Positions 50,771-61,459 of a stretch of 64,000 bases of DNA are shown piece by piece. Under the pieces are notes generated by a model, which was not told the origin of the DNA, made no database searches, and was given only the letters and a program-made list of their open reading frames with translations. Within the stretch, counting starts at the first letter, position 1. Every line of letters starts with the position of its first letter. Source of the DNA: Phascolomyces articulosus (Eukaryota; Mucoromycota; Mucoromycetes; Mucorales; Lichtheimiaceae); the NCBI GenBank assembly GCA_025677815.1, contig JAIXMP010000053.1, positions 145,593 to 209,592 on the forward strand, written 5' to 3'. The position numbers were made by a program, and so were the translations under genes.

Positions 50771-51205
50771 TGTTGTATCAGAGAGAAATCAATCAATAAA
50801 AAGAATAAAAGGAGACGAGATAAGTCAACGAGACCCGAAAATAATCCACTGAAGTTTATTAAGATAAAAAATAATCTCTCTATTTATAAGAAAGTGCTCA
50901 TCATGGATGGACTATCACAACTTGCACATTATGGTGTAATATTAGAATATAGATTGCATCATTTGGATTGCGTGTTATGAGGACAGTATATTTAAGTAGA
51001 CCATGAATGATATCGTTAGAAGGATTGCGTGATCCAGCATAATTAACAATATGTGAAAGAGGATGGTGCAATACTGTGTGTAACATAAGTAATTATCCAA
51101 ATAGAATCACCGCACAAGTGAGATATAGGGTGAATGACAGTAATAATAATAATAATAATGAAGAATTATTATTTATTGTGAAGCCATTGTATGTTGGATA
51201 CAACA
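50771..51205 (-). repeat. 3' LTR of the gypsy element
   Basis: 435 bp, left end on the plus strand. On the minus strand it contains the TATA-like CTTATAAATAGAGAG (near 50876-50892), the likely transcription signal. It differs from the 5' LTR at three positions, all G here and A in the other on the plus strand (near 50979, 51003 and 51029). Confidence 0.95.
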
Positions 51206-51348
51206 TTACCCCCCACCAGGTTGGAACAACCGTCATGATAAGTTTGTGCATTACACTGTCTTCAGAGATGAAGTAACTAATCAATAAAACTCCAGTGAAA
51301 AACCCAGGGTCTGTTATTGGGATAAAAAAGCTTTGGAGAAAGACATGT

Positions 51349-54300
51349 TTAAGTGCGTCTGCGTTTAGTAAAACGAGGTGAACGACATGGCTCATTTAAT
51401 GCACGTTTGCTCGATTTACTTTTCTTTGGCGTTTGTGGTACGTGTTCAACCTTATTGTCTGTATTGTTATTTTTATTAAGACGTGGAGGTGATGTACGTT
51501 TACCAGCAGTACCATTATTGTTATTGCGACATTGCCAATATTTTTCAATCAGCGTTAAGTCATTGAAGTGCTCGATAGGTTCCCATGTATCATCTTCAGG
51601 ACCATAACCTTTCCATCTGACAAGGTATTTGTAATGACCTGGTGTACCTTGATGATCCACAATAGATTGTATTTCGTAAAAGTCATCACCAGAGGCGATG
51701 GTGTCTTGTGAAATTAATTTAATGTGATGTGGAGGAATATCGCGAGAAAGAAGAGCGCCAGTTGGATCAGTTAAAACATATTGACCGTTGCCCTTGTTCT
51801 TTCCATGCACTGTGTACGGTCCCTCATAATGAGCATCCGTTTTTGATTTACGATTCATACTTAAGATCATGACTTTACTACCAACAGGGAATTCTTTAAT
51901 AATTCGGAATTTTTTAGAGAATTTTCCTTGCTGTGCATTTTGCAATGCAGTCATACGATCTCGTATTGTGGGAATGACTATGTTAGCCAGGTTTTCTTCG
52001 CGTTTATCATTAAATCGTAGTTCATCATCCACTTCCTGTACATCCAAATGACTATAATCCTGCCATAAATTGGGTTGACGTGCAAACATCAAGGAAAAGG
52101 GACGGGAGTTGTGTAACTTTGCAATTTTGTTGTTGATATTAAGTTGTGCAGCAGGAAGGAATAGATCCCAATCATCATTTTTACCATATAGGCGTCGAAC
52201 AATAATATTTTTCATTGCTTTAACTTTAACTTCTGTTCCACCATTTGCTCTGGGATTGTATGGTGTTAGTAATCTACTGTCAATACCATAATGTTCCAGA
52301 AGGTGTTGAACAACTTCATTCGCAAACTCTGTACCTCTGTCACTCTGTAAGATTTTACAAAAACCGAAATCAGCAAAGATTTGTACAAGTGTTTTTGCAA
52401 CAGTAAGAGCGGTCTTATCAGGAATAGCACGTAAGAGAGTGTATCGCGAGTACATATCCACAATAACTAAAACATAGTTGTTACCACATGGAGTAGTGCA
52501 ATTAAAATCACCAGTATCAATACCAATATGATCCCAAGGTTGATCAGCATAGATACTACACAAAGGGTGAAATCCATGTTTTCCAATTGTAAACCTTTGA
52601 CAGTCAGGACAACTAGCAACCATGTTTTGAGCATCAGCTTTAATTGAGGTCCAGTGTATGTGTTGACTATGTATTTCGTTGACTAGAGCATCAATACCAA
52701 AATGTCCATTGAGATGTGCCTGTTGTAATAGGTGTTCTCATTCATTTTCAGGTGGTGTCATGAAGTCTGTGTAGTTATTGCGAAGAATGGCGGCACGTTG
52801 GAAATGGGTGGAAGAATAAAAAGAAGAATTTTTAATTTCTTGTGAATTTTTATTCTTGTGTGACGGTCGAAGGTCGCCGAGGTATGGAGAAGAAGCGATT
52901 ATATGCTCCGAATTATCCCCCTCCAGCTTCTTCATAGTTGACCAAAGGCATGAAATAGCATCGGGAATGACATTGTCATAACCACGAATGTATTCAATAG
53001 TAAAATTATAATCACAAATAATATCTAACCAGTTAACCATCATTGCATTAGCGACAGGTTGAGTGTGCAAGAAAGTAAGTGCCTTATGATCGCATTGGAT
53101 CGTAAATTTCTGTGGCCAGCCCCATAAAATTTTATGATAGCGGCGAAGACTAAACACAATACTTAAAAGCTCTCGTTTTGTAGTGCTGTAGGATCTTTCT
53201 GCCTTATTAAGCTGACGACCCATAAAGCCAATGTAACGGTATTGGTTGTTGGCGATTTGATAAAGAACGCATCTAATACCTGTGTCAGAAGCATCAGTAG
53301 CTAGGTAAAGGGGAAGTCTTTCGTCAATTTGACTGAGAACAGGAGCGTGTTGTAATGCCGTTTTAATATTATTAAAGGCTGTAGTATGCTCGTTTGTCCA
53401 GTGTTTAGATAAAACTTTGACGGATCGAAGTTCATCTAGTTTTTTGGTGATGTAACTAAAATTTCACTTCACCAAATATCTTATTATTTCCTCTATTATT
53501 ATTTCCCCACATATTCACCATTCTCTCTTATCCCTCATATTACCATTTTGTAGATCCATATCATGTGGATCATCCAATTATTTGTTATTCCCCTATTTAG
53601 TATTATCACATATTCTTATTATTATACATATTCATATTATCTTATACTGCGCAACATCTTTTAGTAACTGCGGTTACAAGATCAATTGATCTGTCAAATC
53701 AATAACAGTTACTGCGCAACTATTTCAAAAACATATAAATACCCTTCAACTTTTGATTCAATAAATCTTTACCTTATATTTACCTTACAATTATCTTTAA
53801 TTTGAATTATATTTTGGTCACTCAACGCCCACACAATTGGCTTGTTTTAATTTCATATTATTCATTTCAGACTTATAAACTAAGAGTCTTATCATAACAT
53901 ATATAACAAAATTGTTATTATTACTCTATTGAATTGATCTAAGACATCGATTCTACTTTATATTCTTGATTATATTAAGACATAACGTTTTCATAATATC
54001 CCTGAACCTGATCTGCTTACATATAAAAGCATTATAACATCAAATATTATCTAAAACCTTTCTCCTTATAAATAATCATCTCAAACTACCGTTCACAATA
54101 AACGATATTATTGTTGGTGCTCACTAAATCATAACCGAAACCTATCATAACCTATCTCTATACACACTTTTAATAAGTACAGACCTAAAGGTTACAGTGA
54201 GAAGTTGTACACCAGGGATGTGATCCTGTAAATAATTGATATAACCAAGAAAGCGTTGTAAGCCTTTAACATCAAGAGGTATCGGCCATTCATCAACATT

Positions 54301-56989
54301 AGTAAGTTTCTTTTTGTCAACGGAAATAGAACCAGCTTGAATATTAAAACCCAAAAGACTAACACTTTTCTGTGCAAATGAACATTTGTCTTTGTTAATG
54401 ACAAGATTAGCCGCTGAAAGACGACGTAAAACTTCTTGTACATGTGGAGTGTGCAAATTCATATCCCCATTTGTGGCGATGACGATATCGTCAACATAAA
54501 TATTACAATATGGAAGATCACTGAATAAAGATTGCATGCATCATTGTACGTGTGAAGATAAGAATTTTAAACCAAAAGGAGAACCAACGAAACAATACTG
54601 TTGATTTTGAAAAGTGAAAGAAGTACGATTCTGATGTTTTTCGTAAATTTTAAATTTGTGAAAACAACTTTTCAAATCCAATGTGGTAAAAATTGTAGCA
54701 TTCTTAATTTTGTGGAAAATGTCACGAATTAATGGTAACTTATGGTTGTCATCAGGAAGTAACAAATTCAAAGGGCGAGGATCTAAACAAATACGGAATT
54801 TGGTAAGATTACCTTCAGCATCCTTTTTTGGCACAAAAGTAAGAGGATTATTAAAAGGTGTACCCAGAGGTGCATGTTTGATAATACCATCATTCATCCA
54901 TTCATCAATTTGTTGTTGAAGAACAGGAATAATTTTGTCAGGTAATGGATATTGTCTACGATTGACGACTTTGCCCAGAGGTATGTTTAAATATACGATA
55001 GATTCAGGTAAAGTGCAAAAGTGAGAAGGAGGAATATTTATATTTTCCTGTAGATAAGGTTCGATCTTGTTCAGAAATAATTGATGCTCATCCTCAGAAC
55101 CAGCGGGAGAATTATCAGGTTCAGGTAATTCAATGGGTTCAGGAATGGAAACATGAGAAGGTTTGTGCCAACAATAAGCTAAACCCCCCATATAGATACC
55201 AATTTTAGACATAAGATCAGTGCCAATAGAAACATCAGCGTCAGCATTAAAATCCATAATTTCAAAATCATGATAAACAGAAATTCCATTGTGTAAGATT
55301 TTAATTTTATTTATTTTTCCAATTCTATTTACACCTAAACCAGGTATAGCTGTGTCGATCTTGCCAGAACAAGGAACAATAGTGAGTCCAAGGCGTTTGA
55401 CAATGTGTGGTTTCGTGGACGAAAACGTTGCGCCTGGATCAATAAAAGCAAAAATTTCAAGATCCTGTAAAGTAATAGGAGCATAATAAGCTTTTGTGTT
55501 TTTATAAAGGCGATTGGAAAAATGATGAGAATGGTTTGACTTACAATTAAAACATGCCTTGTCTAAGGCTTCACTAACCTCATTCATCACGATATCATCT
55601 GCAGAAGATGATGGGATGGGAGGAGAGGAAACAGAAGGCGAAGAAGAAACCACATGATCTTGACCACCCGGAGGGGAAGACACAATAGCAGCCGGAGCAG
55701 CAGAAGTAGAGACTGGTACAGAACCAGATGATGAAGTTGGCGGTGTGACTGGTGCGGAGCCAGAAACTGATGATGAAGAGGAGGCAAGGGTGGCAGAGCA
55801 GATTGCCAAGTGGTTTACTTCGCACTTGTGCCCTTTGCTCCATGGCATAAAGCCACAATGGAAACACTTGCGTTGCCCATTTGATTCATTGACATGAGCA
55901 GCGGCAGCAGTAGCAACAGTGGACAGACCAGGAGACGACTTTGTAATGTGACCATCTTTGTCAACACCACGAGCAGCAACACGACATTCTTCTGTTGTAT
56001 GACGGCCATAATTATGGTACTTGCAGTACTTATCTTTGGAGGCACGTTTCTTGTCCTTTTTGGCAGCAGTAGATGACGAACTCGACACAGACGAAGCCAC
56101 AGTCATGGTAGAAGCAACAGCAGCTTGTGGGCTGTGCTTGGAATGGACAACTTTTGAATACAAATGACGCGCCAAAGTGGAAGCTTGGTCAATTGTACAC
56201 CGTTGTTGTTTTGGAAGGTGAACTTGGGCCAAAGCAACATGTTGGGACAATTCTGGGAGCAACGAGTTGATGAAAATAGCATTCATGATGGTGCCATCTT
56301 CAACACCAGCTTCACGACGATACTTGTGGAAGTGGTCAGTGTAATGTGCAACAGATTCATCACGATCCATTTTCATGGCAATTAAATTATGTAAAAATTG
56401 TGCCTGTCTTTCATCATCATCCAAACCATACTTAGCTACCAATTTTTCTTTTGCGTACGACCAAGGACGATCTTCATTGAGCTTGAGATGTTCGCGGTAC
56501 CAGGATCGTTGTTCAGAAGTAAGCATGATCTTGATGAGTTGGGGCCAATGAGTATTGATGTCATATCGGTATGAATCAACAATGTCCTCAAAGCACTCGA
56601 GACAGTCTTGGATAGAGGAGAAAATGGTCTTGTTTTTGTCAAAAACATTGCCAGTCTATTGGAGGATAGGTAAGTTGTTAGGGACAACGATTTTTTCTTG
56701 GTGAGCAGAGGTGGCGGCAGCTTTTTCTTTGCGCGGATAAGAGCATATCGAGTTGTTTTGTTCGACTATCCAATTCAGCTTGGAGAGTGGTCATTTCTTC
56801 AACCGAAAGGGAATCATCAACTAGCCTTTCACCGAGAGAAGCGATCTTTTCATTAAGTCGATCCACAACGGCTTGGGAACGTTGAGTGACGGAAGAAGAG
56901 GAAACAGTGGAAACAGAGGAGGCTTCATCCATGGTATGATCCACAGGAGCAGGAGAAGTAGGAGCAGGAGAGCCAGGTTGAGAAATCAT
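51349..56989 (-). pseudogene. Gypsy gag-pol polyprotein with chromodomain, disrupted
   Basis: Gag starts at 56989 (MISQPGSPAP) with a coiled coil. A frame slip near 56725 precedes the capsid-like part (DKNKTIFSSIQDCLECFEDI). The zinc knuckle CFHCGFMPWSKGHKC lies near 55830-55870. Protease has the active-site FIDPGATFS. RT has TTLDLKSCFHKFKI and YVDDIVIA, RNase H ATDASDTGIR and QCDHKALTFLH. Integrase has an HHCC finger ending SCPDCQR, then [18 protein letters not shown] and NGGTEVKVK (D,D,E). The chromodomain is [19 protein letters not shown]. Stops in the pol frame are TAG 56656-56658, TGA 54541-54543 and TGA 52738-52740. All other pol pieces share one frame once the inner LTR is ignored. Confidence 0.93.
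53451..54196 (+). repeat. Solo LTR inside gypsy pol, TSD GTGA
   Basis: 746 bp, TGTAAC...GTTACA, flanked by GTGA (53447-53450 and 54197-54200). Removing it and one GTGA joins RT to RNase H in frame (PGVQLLT to KKLDELRSVKVL). It carries a TATA-like ACATATAAATACCC near 53728-53741 and CAATAAATC downstream. Its orientation is opposite to the gypsy host, judged from the homologous LTR at 60706-61459, which is attached to a gag relic. Confidence 0.88.
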
Positions 56990-57071
56990 AGTAAAATAAG
57001 GTAAGAAAGAATAGGATAGAATAAGATATAAGTTATAGAGAGAAAATAACGAGGAATTCATTGAAAAAAAA

Positions 57072-57506
57072 TGTTGTATCAGAGAGAAATCAATCAATAA
57101 AAAGAATAAAAGGAGACGAGATAAGTCAACGAGACCCGAAAATAATCCACTGAAGTTTATTAAGATAAAAAATAATCTCTCTATTTATAAGAAAGTGCTC
57201 ATCATGGATGGACTATCACAACTTGCACATTATGGTGTAATATTAGAATATAGATTGCATCATTTGGATTGCGTGTTATAAGGACAGTATATTTAAGTAG
57301 ACCATAAATGATATCGTTAGAAGGATTGCATGATCCAGCATAATTAACAATATGTGAAAGAGGATGGTGCAATACTGTGTGTAACATAAGTAATTATCCA
57401 AATAGAATCACCGCACAAGTGAGATATAGGGTGAATGACAGTAATAATAATAATAATAATGAAGAATTATTATTTATTGTGAAGCCATTGTATGTTGGAT
57501 ACAACA
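57072..57506 (-). repeat. 5' LTR of the gypsy element
   Basis: 435 bp, promoter-proximal LTR for the minus-strand element. Directly downstream in the element come eight T and CAATGAATTCC, with no TGG-type primer-binding site that matches a tRNA 3' end by eye. Confidence 0.95.
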
Positions 57507-58038
57507 ACTTTCACAATGGCTTATTTATACTTTTTCTATTCTATGATGGATGAGGGCTTAGTGGATTATTATGTATTATATATAACGGATTTGGGTCCTT
57601 CTTGTATAATTATTTCTTTTATGAGAATGATAGTAATACAGGATCTATAGGATCAAGTGCAAGAATATGGTGCACCCTTTGATCCTTTCTTTTAGATTTT
57701 TTTGTGTAGTACATCGTTATGCGATTTGACTTAATTTCCTTTTTAAAATTGAAGGATTTGGGTTTCCTTATTTGGACATGTTCTTTGGGCTGAGCCCTTA
57801 TATGATATATGTTTTATCATGGAGTTATTTTATTATGTAGAATATGACAGAACTCTCAAATTGGCAAGCCCAAACCCAATGGCCAAATTTAGCTCAGATG
57901 GCAGCCCAGTACCTCGCAGTCCTAGTCACATCAACCCCATCAGAGTGGTGCTTTTCTCAAACACAGCTTTTATTGCCACATACCCATAACAGATTAAAGC
58001 CAGAGATAATCCAAAGGCTTATGCTTTTGGATTCCTAG

Positions 58039-58072
58039 TCATTGATAGATTTTGATGAGTAATTTTTCCTCC

Positions 58073-58113
<41 letters not shown>

Positions 58114-58436
58114 CACTCTTTCATTATATTACTACCTCTTTTTTATATTATTATATTATTACCTCTTTTTTTATCTCTTTTTTTTTATATATTATTATTT
58201 TATATATTATTATTTTATATATTATTATTTTATATATTATTATTTTTATTTTGGATACTTCTCTGCCATTATATTTCCTTAATAAAATATTCCTATTTGA
58301 TTATATTTCACCATTTATATTTTTCATCTCAACAAAAGATCATTTACTTTCTGAATTTATTTTTTATTTATAGAATCATAGCCTCTGAAACATAATGTCA
58401 CCATTACATTACTACTCTAGATTACTTTTTCGGTTC
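58039..58436. repeat. hAT 3' low-complexity region with 15-bp minisatellite
   Basis: A (TA)n run at 58076-58110 is followed by pyrimidine-rich sequence and about four copies of a 15-bp unit, TTTTATATATTATTA, at about 58187-58248. Lies between the hATC stop codon and the right subterminal repeats. Non-coding. Confidence 0.7.
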
Positions 58437-58555
58437 TTCGGTTCTTATATAAAGAACCGAGATTGGTTCAATTTGATTCTTATAAGGAACTGACCTGACT
58501 TTTATGGTTTGGTTCCAGTTCAGTTCTAGTTCTTTGGTTCTTATGGGAAACCCTA
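58437..58555. repeat. hAT right subterminal and terminal inverted repeats
   Basis: GGTTC/GAACC motifs (GGTTCTTCGGTTC, AAGAACCGAG, GGTTCCAGTTCAGTTC) lead to the terminus TGGGAAACCCTA, the inverted counterpart of the left end, followed by TAAAAACA. Confidence 0.8.
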
Positions 58556-58563
58556 TAAAAACA

Positions 58564-59639
58564 TATGTCTCCCTCTCTATTTTTTTTTTTAGTGAATGTA
58601 CTCTAATTAATTCAATCCTCCCTACTCTTTGTCCTATTATATTCCTCTTAAAAAATAAAGTTGCTATCAATCCATAGAACTATAAGAACCAGCACTATCC
58701 AGTCTATTACATAACTACTTATATTTAAAAATCTATTTTTCTTTAAACAACTGTTTCTTAAATCAAGTGATATCTTCTGGCTCTAAACCAGGCAGTAGGT
58801 ATTATAATACCATTTTTATTTGATCTGTTTCTATAACCTTATCTTTCTACCTCCTCTCATATTCCTATATATAAGTCATAGTAGCCTGCTTCTTCTTAAG
58901 AAGTAAAATCCTCTTATCTAAATGAAGACATTTATATGAAAAACTTTTAAAAGATATCTCAAAACCTCTTCTTACTTTCTCTGCTAGATCCTCCTTATTA
59001 CTATCATCATCATCATCATCATCATCTTCATTACTGTCCTTACTATTACCAACTTCATTTTTGTCCACTACAGTATCTCTTAATAGCTTATTTGAACTAT
59101 GGTATAAATGATCATTATCTTCTAACTCCTATAGTCATTAGTAAGGAAGGGCAGGAGTATATTCTTATACTTCTTACTATAGTAGCTATGGAATTAATGA
59201 AGCTAAATCAAGTGCATTATGCATAACAATTCAACCTTAACTAGCTTCCAAAAGAGTTTTAGGTTTAATATCCTAGCATTTACTATAAAGAATATGCATT
59301 CTTTCATAAAGTGGAAATTGTAATGCTGTAGACCATTACAATGATATACAACCTACAAAGTTGTTAATCAGTATATCTACAGATATCAATATATACAAGG
59401 ATAATTAGATAGATCAATATAAATAACCATATGGATGAATATTGATGAACGCATGGTTGTATATAGAAATATAAGATGAACTAGTATAGTTATAGAAATG
59501 TAGATTATTTATATTAGCATAGATGTTAGATTAGCCCTTATATTTCGATATATATAAAAAGAGGGATCTTGTAAACCAAGATCCTATATCATTTTATTAT
59601 TCATATATCCTAATCCTTAAACTACTCTATTATATTTCA
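58564..59639. other. AT-rich region outside the hAT element, no clear gene
   Basis: A minus-strand frame at 59068-58865 encodes 67 residues with an Asp run (DEDDDDDDDDS-like) and a basic end, created partly by a (CAT)n microsatellite near 59004-59025; I do not call it a gene. A TATA-like ATATATATAAAAAGAGGG near 59550-59567 resembles an LTR promoter, but I could not define LTR ends. Confidence 0.35.
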
Positions 59640-60705
59640 TTTTGTGCTTCTTTACACTGTCTAATCGAACCCATTTGTAAGTATACAAGTTAGACTTGCA
59701 TTATTATAGATTCCTTGTTGCAAGGTTGTTGTTGGTTATTATTGTTGAAATCTTATTGTCTGCCTTAGTATAGTTGGTCATTATATCTTCTTAGGTAATT
59801 ATTGTTGTAATTTTGTTACCATAGACTTTCTCTTAGTTAGAAATTGTTTAGTCGGCCTTGGTAATTATTTCTGCAGTAGTTATTTCTTCTTCCTGGATAA
59901 TTTCTAATTGTTCTAATAGCTTCAGCAAGGGTCACTCCTTATTGTAATAATTCATTGATTTCTTCTTCCCAAGCTATATATTCTTCGTTCATGGTTTGTC
60001 TTATATTGGATTCCATAGTGTTTAATGTAATTTCATTTCTTTATTGTAATGGTCTGACTCTTGTTAGTCTTTTGTCTCATTCAGTATCCCAATATCCTTC
60101 TGCCATGCATAGGATATTTTCATAGGTAACAGCACACATTCTTATACAGTGCTTTTGGATGGTTGGTAATAGACCTATCTTGAATTGTGATTGGATATGG
60201 TCTTCTCCTCTGATGTTTGCTTTATAGGCTGCATCATGTACATGGCCTAAAAATGCCTTTGGGCTTTCATTGTATCTTTGTTTTATTACAAAGAAACATT
60301 TCTTGTACTTTTGGATATTATATTCTGAAACAAAGTATTGTTCCATCATTTCCAATGCAGTAGTAATGGTAATAGGTTTATCTTCTCATTATTGTTCTTA
60401 TAGGTTTAGTAAGACCTTAGTAATATAATATGTCAGTGCTGGTCCTTGTAGCATGCCTTATAGGATTTCAAGTCTGCGAGTAACAGATTGAATACCAGAG
60501 CACAAAATGTAAGAAACAAAGTTCTTTCTAAAGACTCTGAAGTCTTCTTGCTTATATCCCTTAAAAATTAGAGGATAGAATAGTATAGCCAATGGGTTTT
60601 GGTTGTCTAACAGGTTTAGTTCATCTTGTACTTGGTGTCAATTGAAACTGCCAGGTAAATAGCCTTCTATAGTCACGGAAAAAAAATTCATAGTAATAAA
60701 TGTCT
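59640..60705 (-). pseudogene. Decayed retrotransposon gag downstream of an LTR
   Basis: Reads leftwards from the LTR at 60706. Opening MNFFSVTIEGYLPGSF is near 60690-60640, then a piece with GYKQEDFRVFRKNFVSY. The best open piece, 60355-60077, has KQRYNESPKAFLGHVHDAAY, then FKIGLLPTIQKHC and ILCMAEGYWDTE. The last motifs (GLLP, Cys, AE-YW) are typical of Ty3-type Gag capsid regions. More stop-interrupted gag-like sequence extends to about 59640. No protease or polymerase was found. Confidence 0.7.
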
Positions 60706-61459
60706 TGGTAACAGTAGGTTCTTATAGTAATGTTCAGAGTTATAAAATTGGAATGACTATACAACCCCTTAGTGAGAGCACCAACAATAATATCGTTTAT
60801 TGTGAATAGTAGTTTGAGATGATTATTTATAAGGAGAGAGGTTTTAGATAATATTTAATGTTATGATGCTTTTATATATAAGTAGATCAGGCTCAGGAAT
60901 ATTATGAAAACGTTATGTCTTAATATAATCAAGAATATAAAGTAGAATCAATATCTTGGATCAATTCAATAAAATAATAACAACAATTTTGTTATATATG
61001 TTATGATAAGACTCTTAGTTTATAAGTCTGAAATGAATAATATGAAATTAAAACAAGCCAATTATATAGGCGTTGAGTGACCAAAATATAATTCAATTTA
61101 AAGATAATTATAAGGTAAATATATAGTAAATATATAGTAAAGATTTATTGAATCAAAAGTTGAAGGATATTTATATGTTTTTGAAATAGTTGCACAGTAA
61201 CTGTTATTGATTTGACAGATCAATTGATCTTATAACCACAGTTACTAAAAGATGTTACACAGTATAAGATAATAAGAATATGTATTATAATAAGAAGGTA
61301 TGATAATACTAAATATAGGAATAACAAATAATTAGATGATCCACATGATAGGGATCTACAAAATAATAGTATGAGGGATAAGAGAGAATAGTAGATATGT
61401 AGGGAAATAATAATAGAGAGAACAATAAGATATCTGGTGAAGTAGAATTTTAGTTACAA
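60706..61459 (-). repeat. Diverged LTR, same family as the solo LTR at 53451
   Basis: About 754 bp, reverse-complement homologue of 53451-54196 along nearly its whole length. The right end GTTACA is at 61459; the left end is placed near 60706 (TGGTAACAGTAGG against TGTAACCTTTAGG), where similarity is weak. It keeps the TATA-like ATATAAATATCC. Differences from the 53451 copy are mostly C in that copy and T here on the matching strand. It serves as the 5' LTR of the gag relic at its left. Confidence 0.8.

Larger units (their letters stand above)
50771..57506 (-). mobile_element. Chromodomain Ty3/gypsy retrotransposon (chromovirus), complete with two LTRs
   Basis: A 6736-bp element inserted in the hAT relic with the 5-bp target duplication ACTTT (50766-50770 and 57507-57511). 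The two 435-bp LTRs start TGTTGTATC and end GATACAACA. A polypurine tract, CCTGGTGGGGGGTAA on the minus strand, lies directly before the 3' LTR (51206-51220). Gag-pol is on the minus strand, order gag, protease, RT, RNase H, integrase, chromodomain. A 746-bp solo LTR interrupts pol. The LTRs differ at only three visible positions, so the insertion is recent. Confidence 0.95.
47727..58038 (+). pseudogene. hAT transposase with BED zinc finger, broken and interrupted
   Basis: Start at 47727 (MPYQTGSSSS), intron 47790-47882, exon 47883-48446, intron 48447-48542. The BED finger is at KDRIKCKVGSCTK with HLRMSH. The conserved LDGWTS motif reads LDG-stop-TS (TAG at 48627-48629). Further transposase blocks follow: TITMDNASNMKKIA, LCLGHILNLAFQDIL, DVPTCWNSTYEML, MALDPHMKFS. 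The hATC dimerisation domain (MAAQYLAVLVTSTPSEWCFS, then HNRLKPE) lies beyond the gypsy insertion at 57844-58038. The solo LTR at 49730 splits HGL from SKLNKYY in frame. Several stops and at least one frame slip near 48890-48980 make it non-functional. Confidence 0.88.
45858..58555 (+). mobile_element. hAT DNA transposon with nested retroelement insertions, 8-bp TSD
   Basis: The left end begins TAGGGTTCCCCA (45858) and the right end closes TGGGAAACCCTA (58555), an imperfect 12-bp terminal inverted repeat. Both sides are flanked by TAAAAACA (45850-45857 and 58556-58563), the 8-bp target duplication expected for hAT elements. The ends share GGTTC/GAACC-rich subterminal sequence in opposite orientation. 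A BED-zinc-finger hAT transposase relic lies inside, 47727-58038. A solo LTR and a complete gypsy element are inserted in it. Removing these with one copy of each target duplication leaves an element of about 5.4 kb. Confidence 0.9.

Noticed and set aside
58865..59068. 67-codon minus-strand frame with an Asp run
   Set aside because: The acidic run derives from a CAT/ATG trinucleotide repeat, and there is no start context, homology or splice partner.
59330..59760. Additional solo LTR suggested by the TATA-like ATATATATAAAAAGAGGG
   Set aside because: I could not find TG...CA ends or a target duplication, so only the TATA-like signal is noted.
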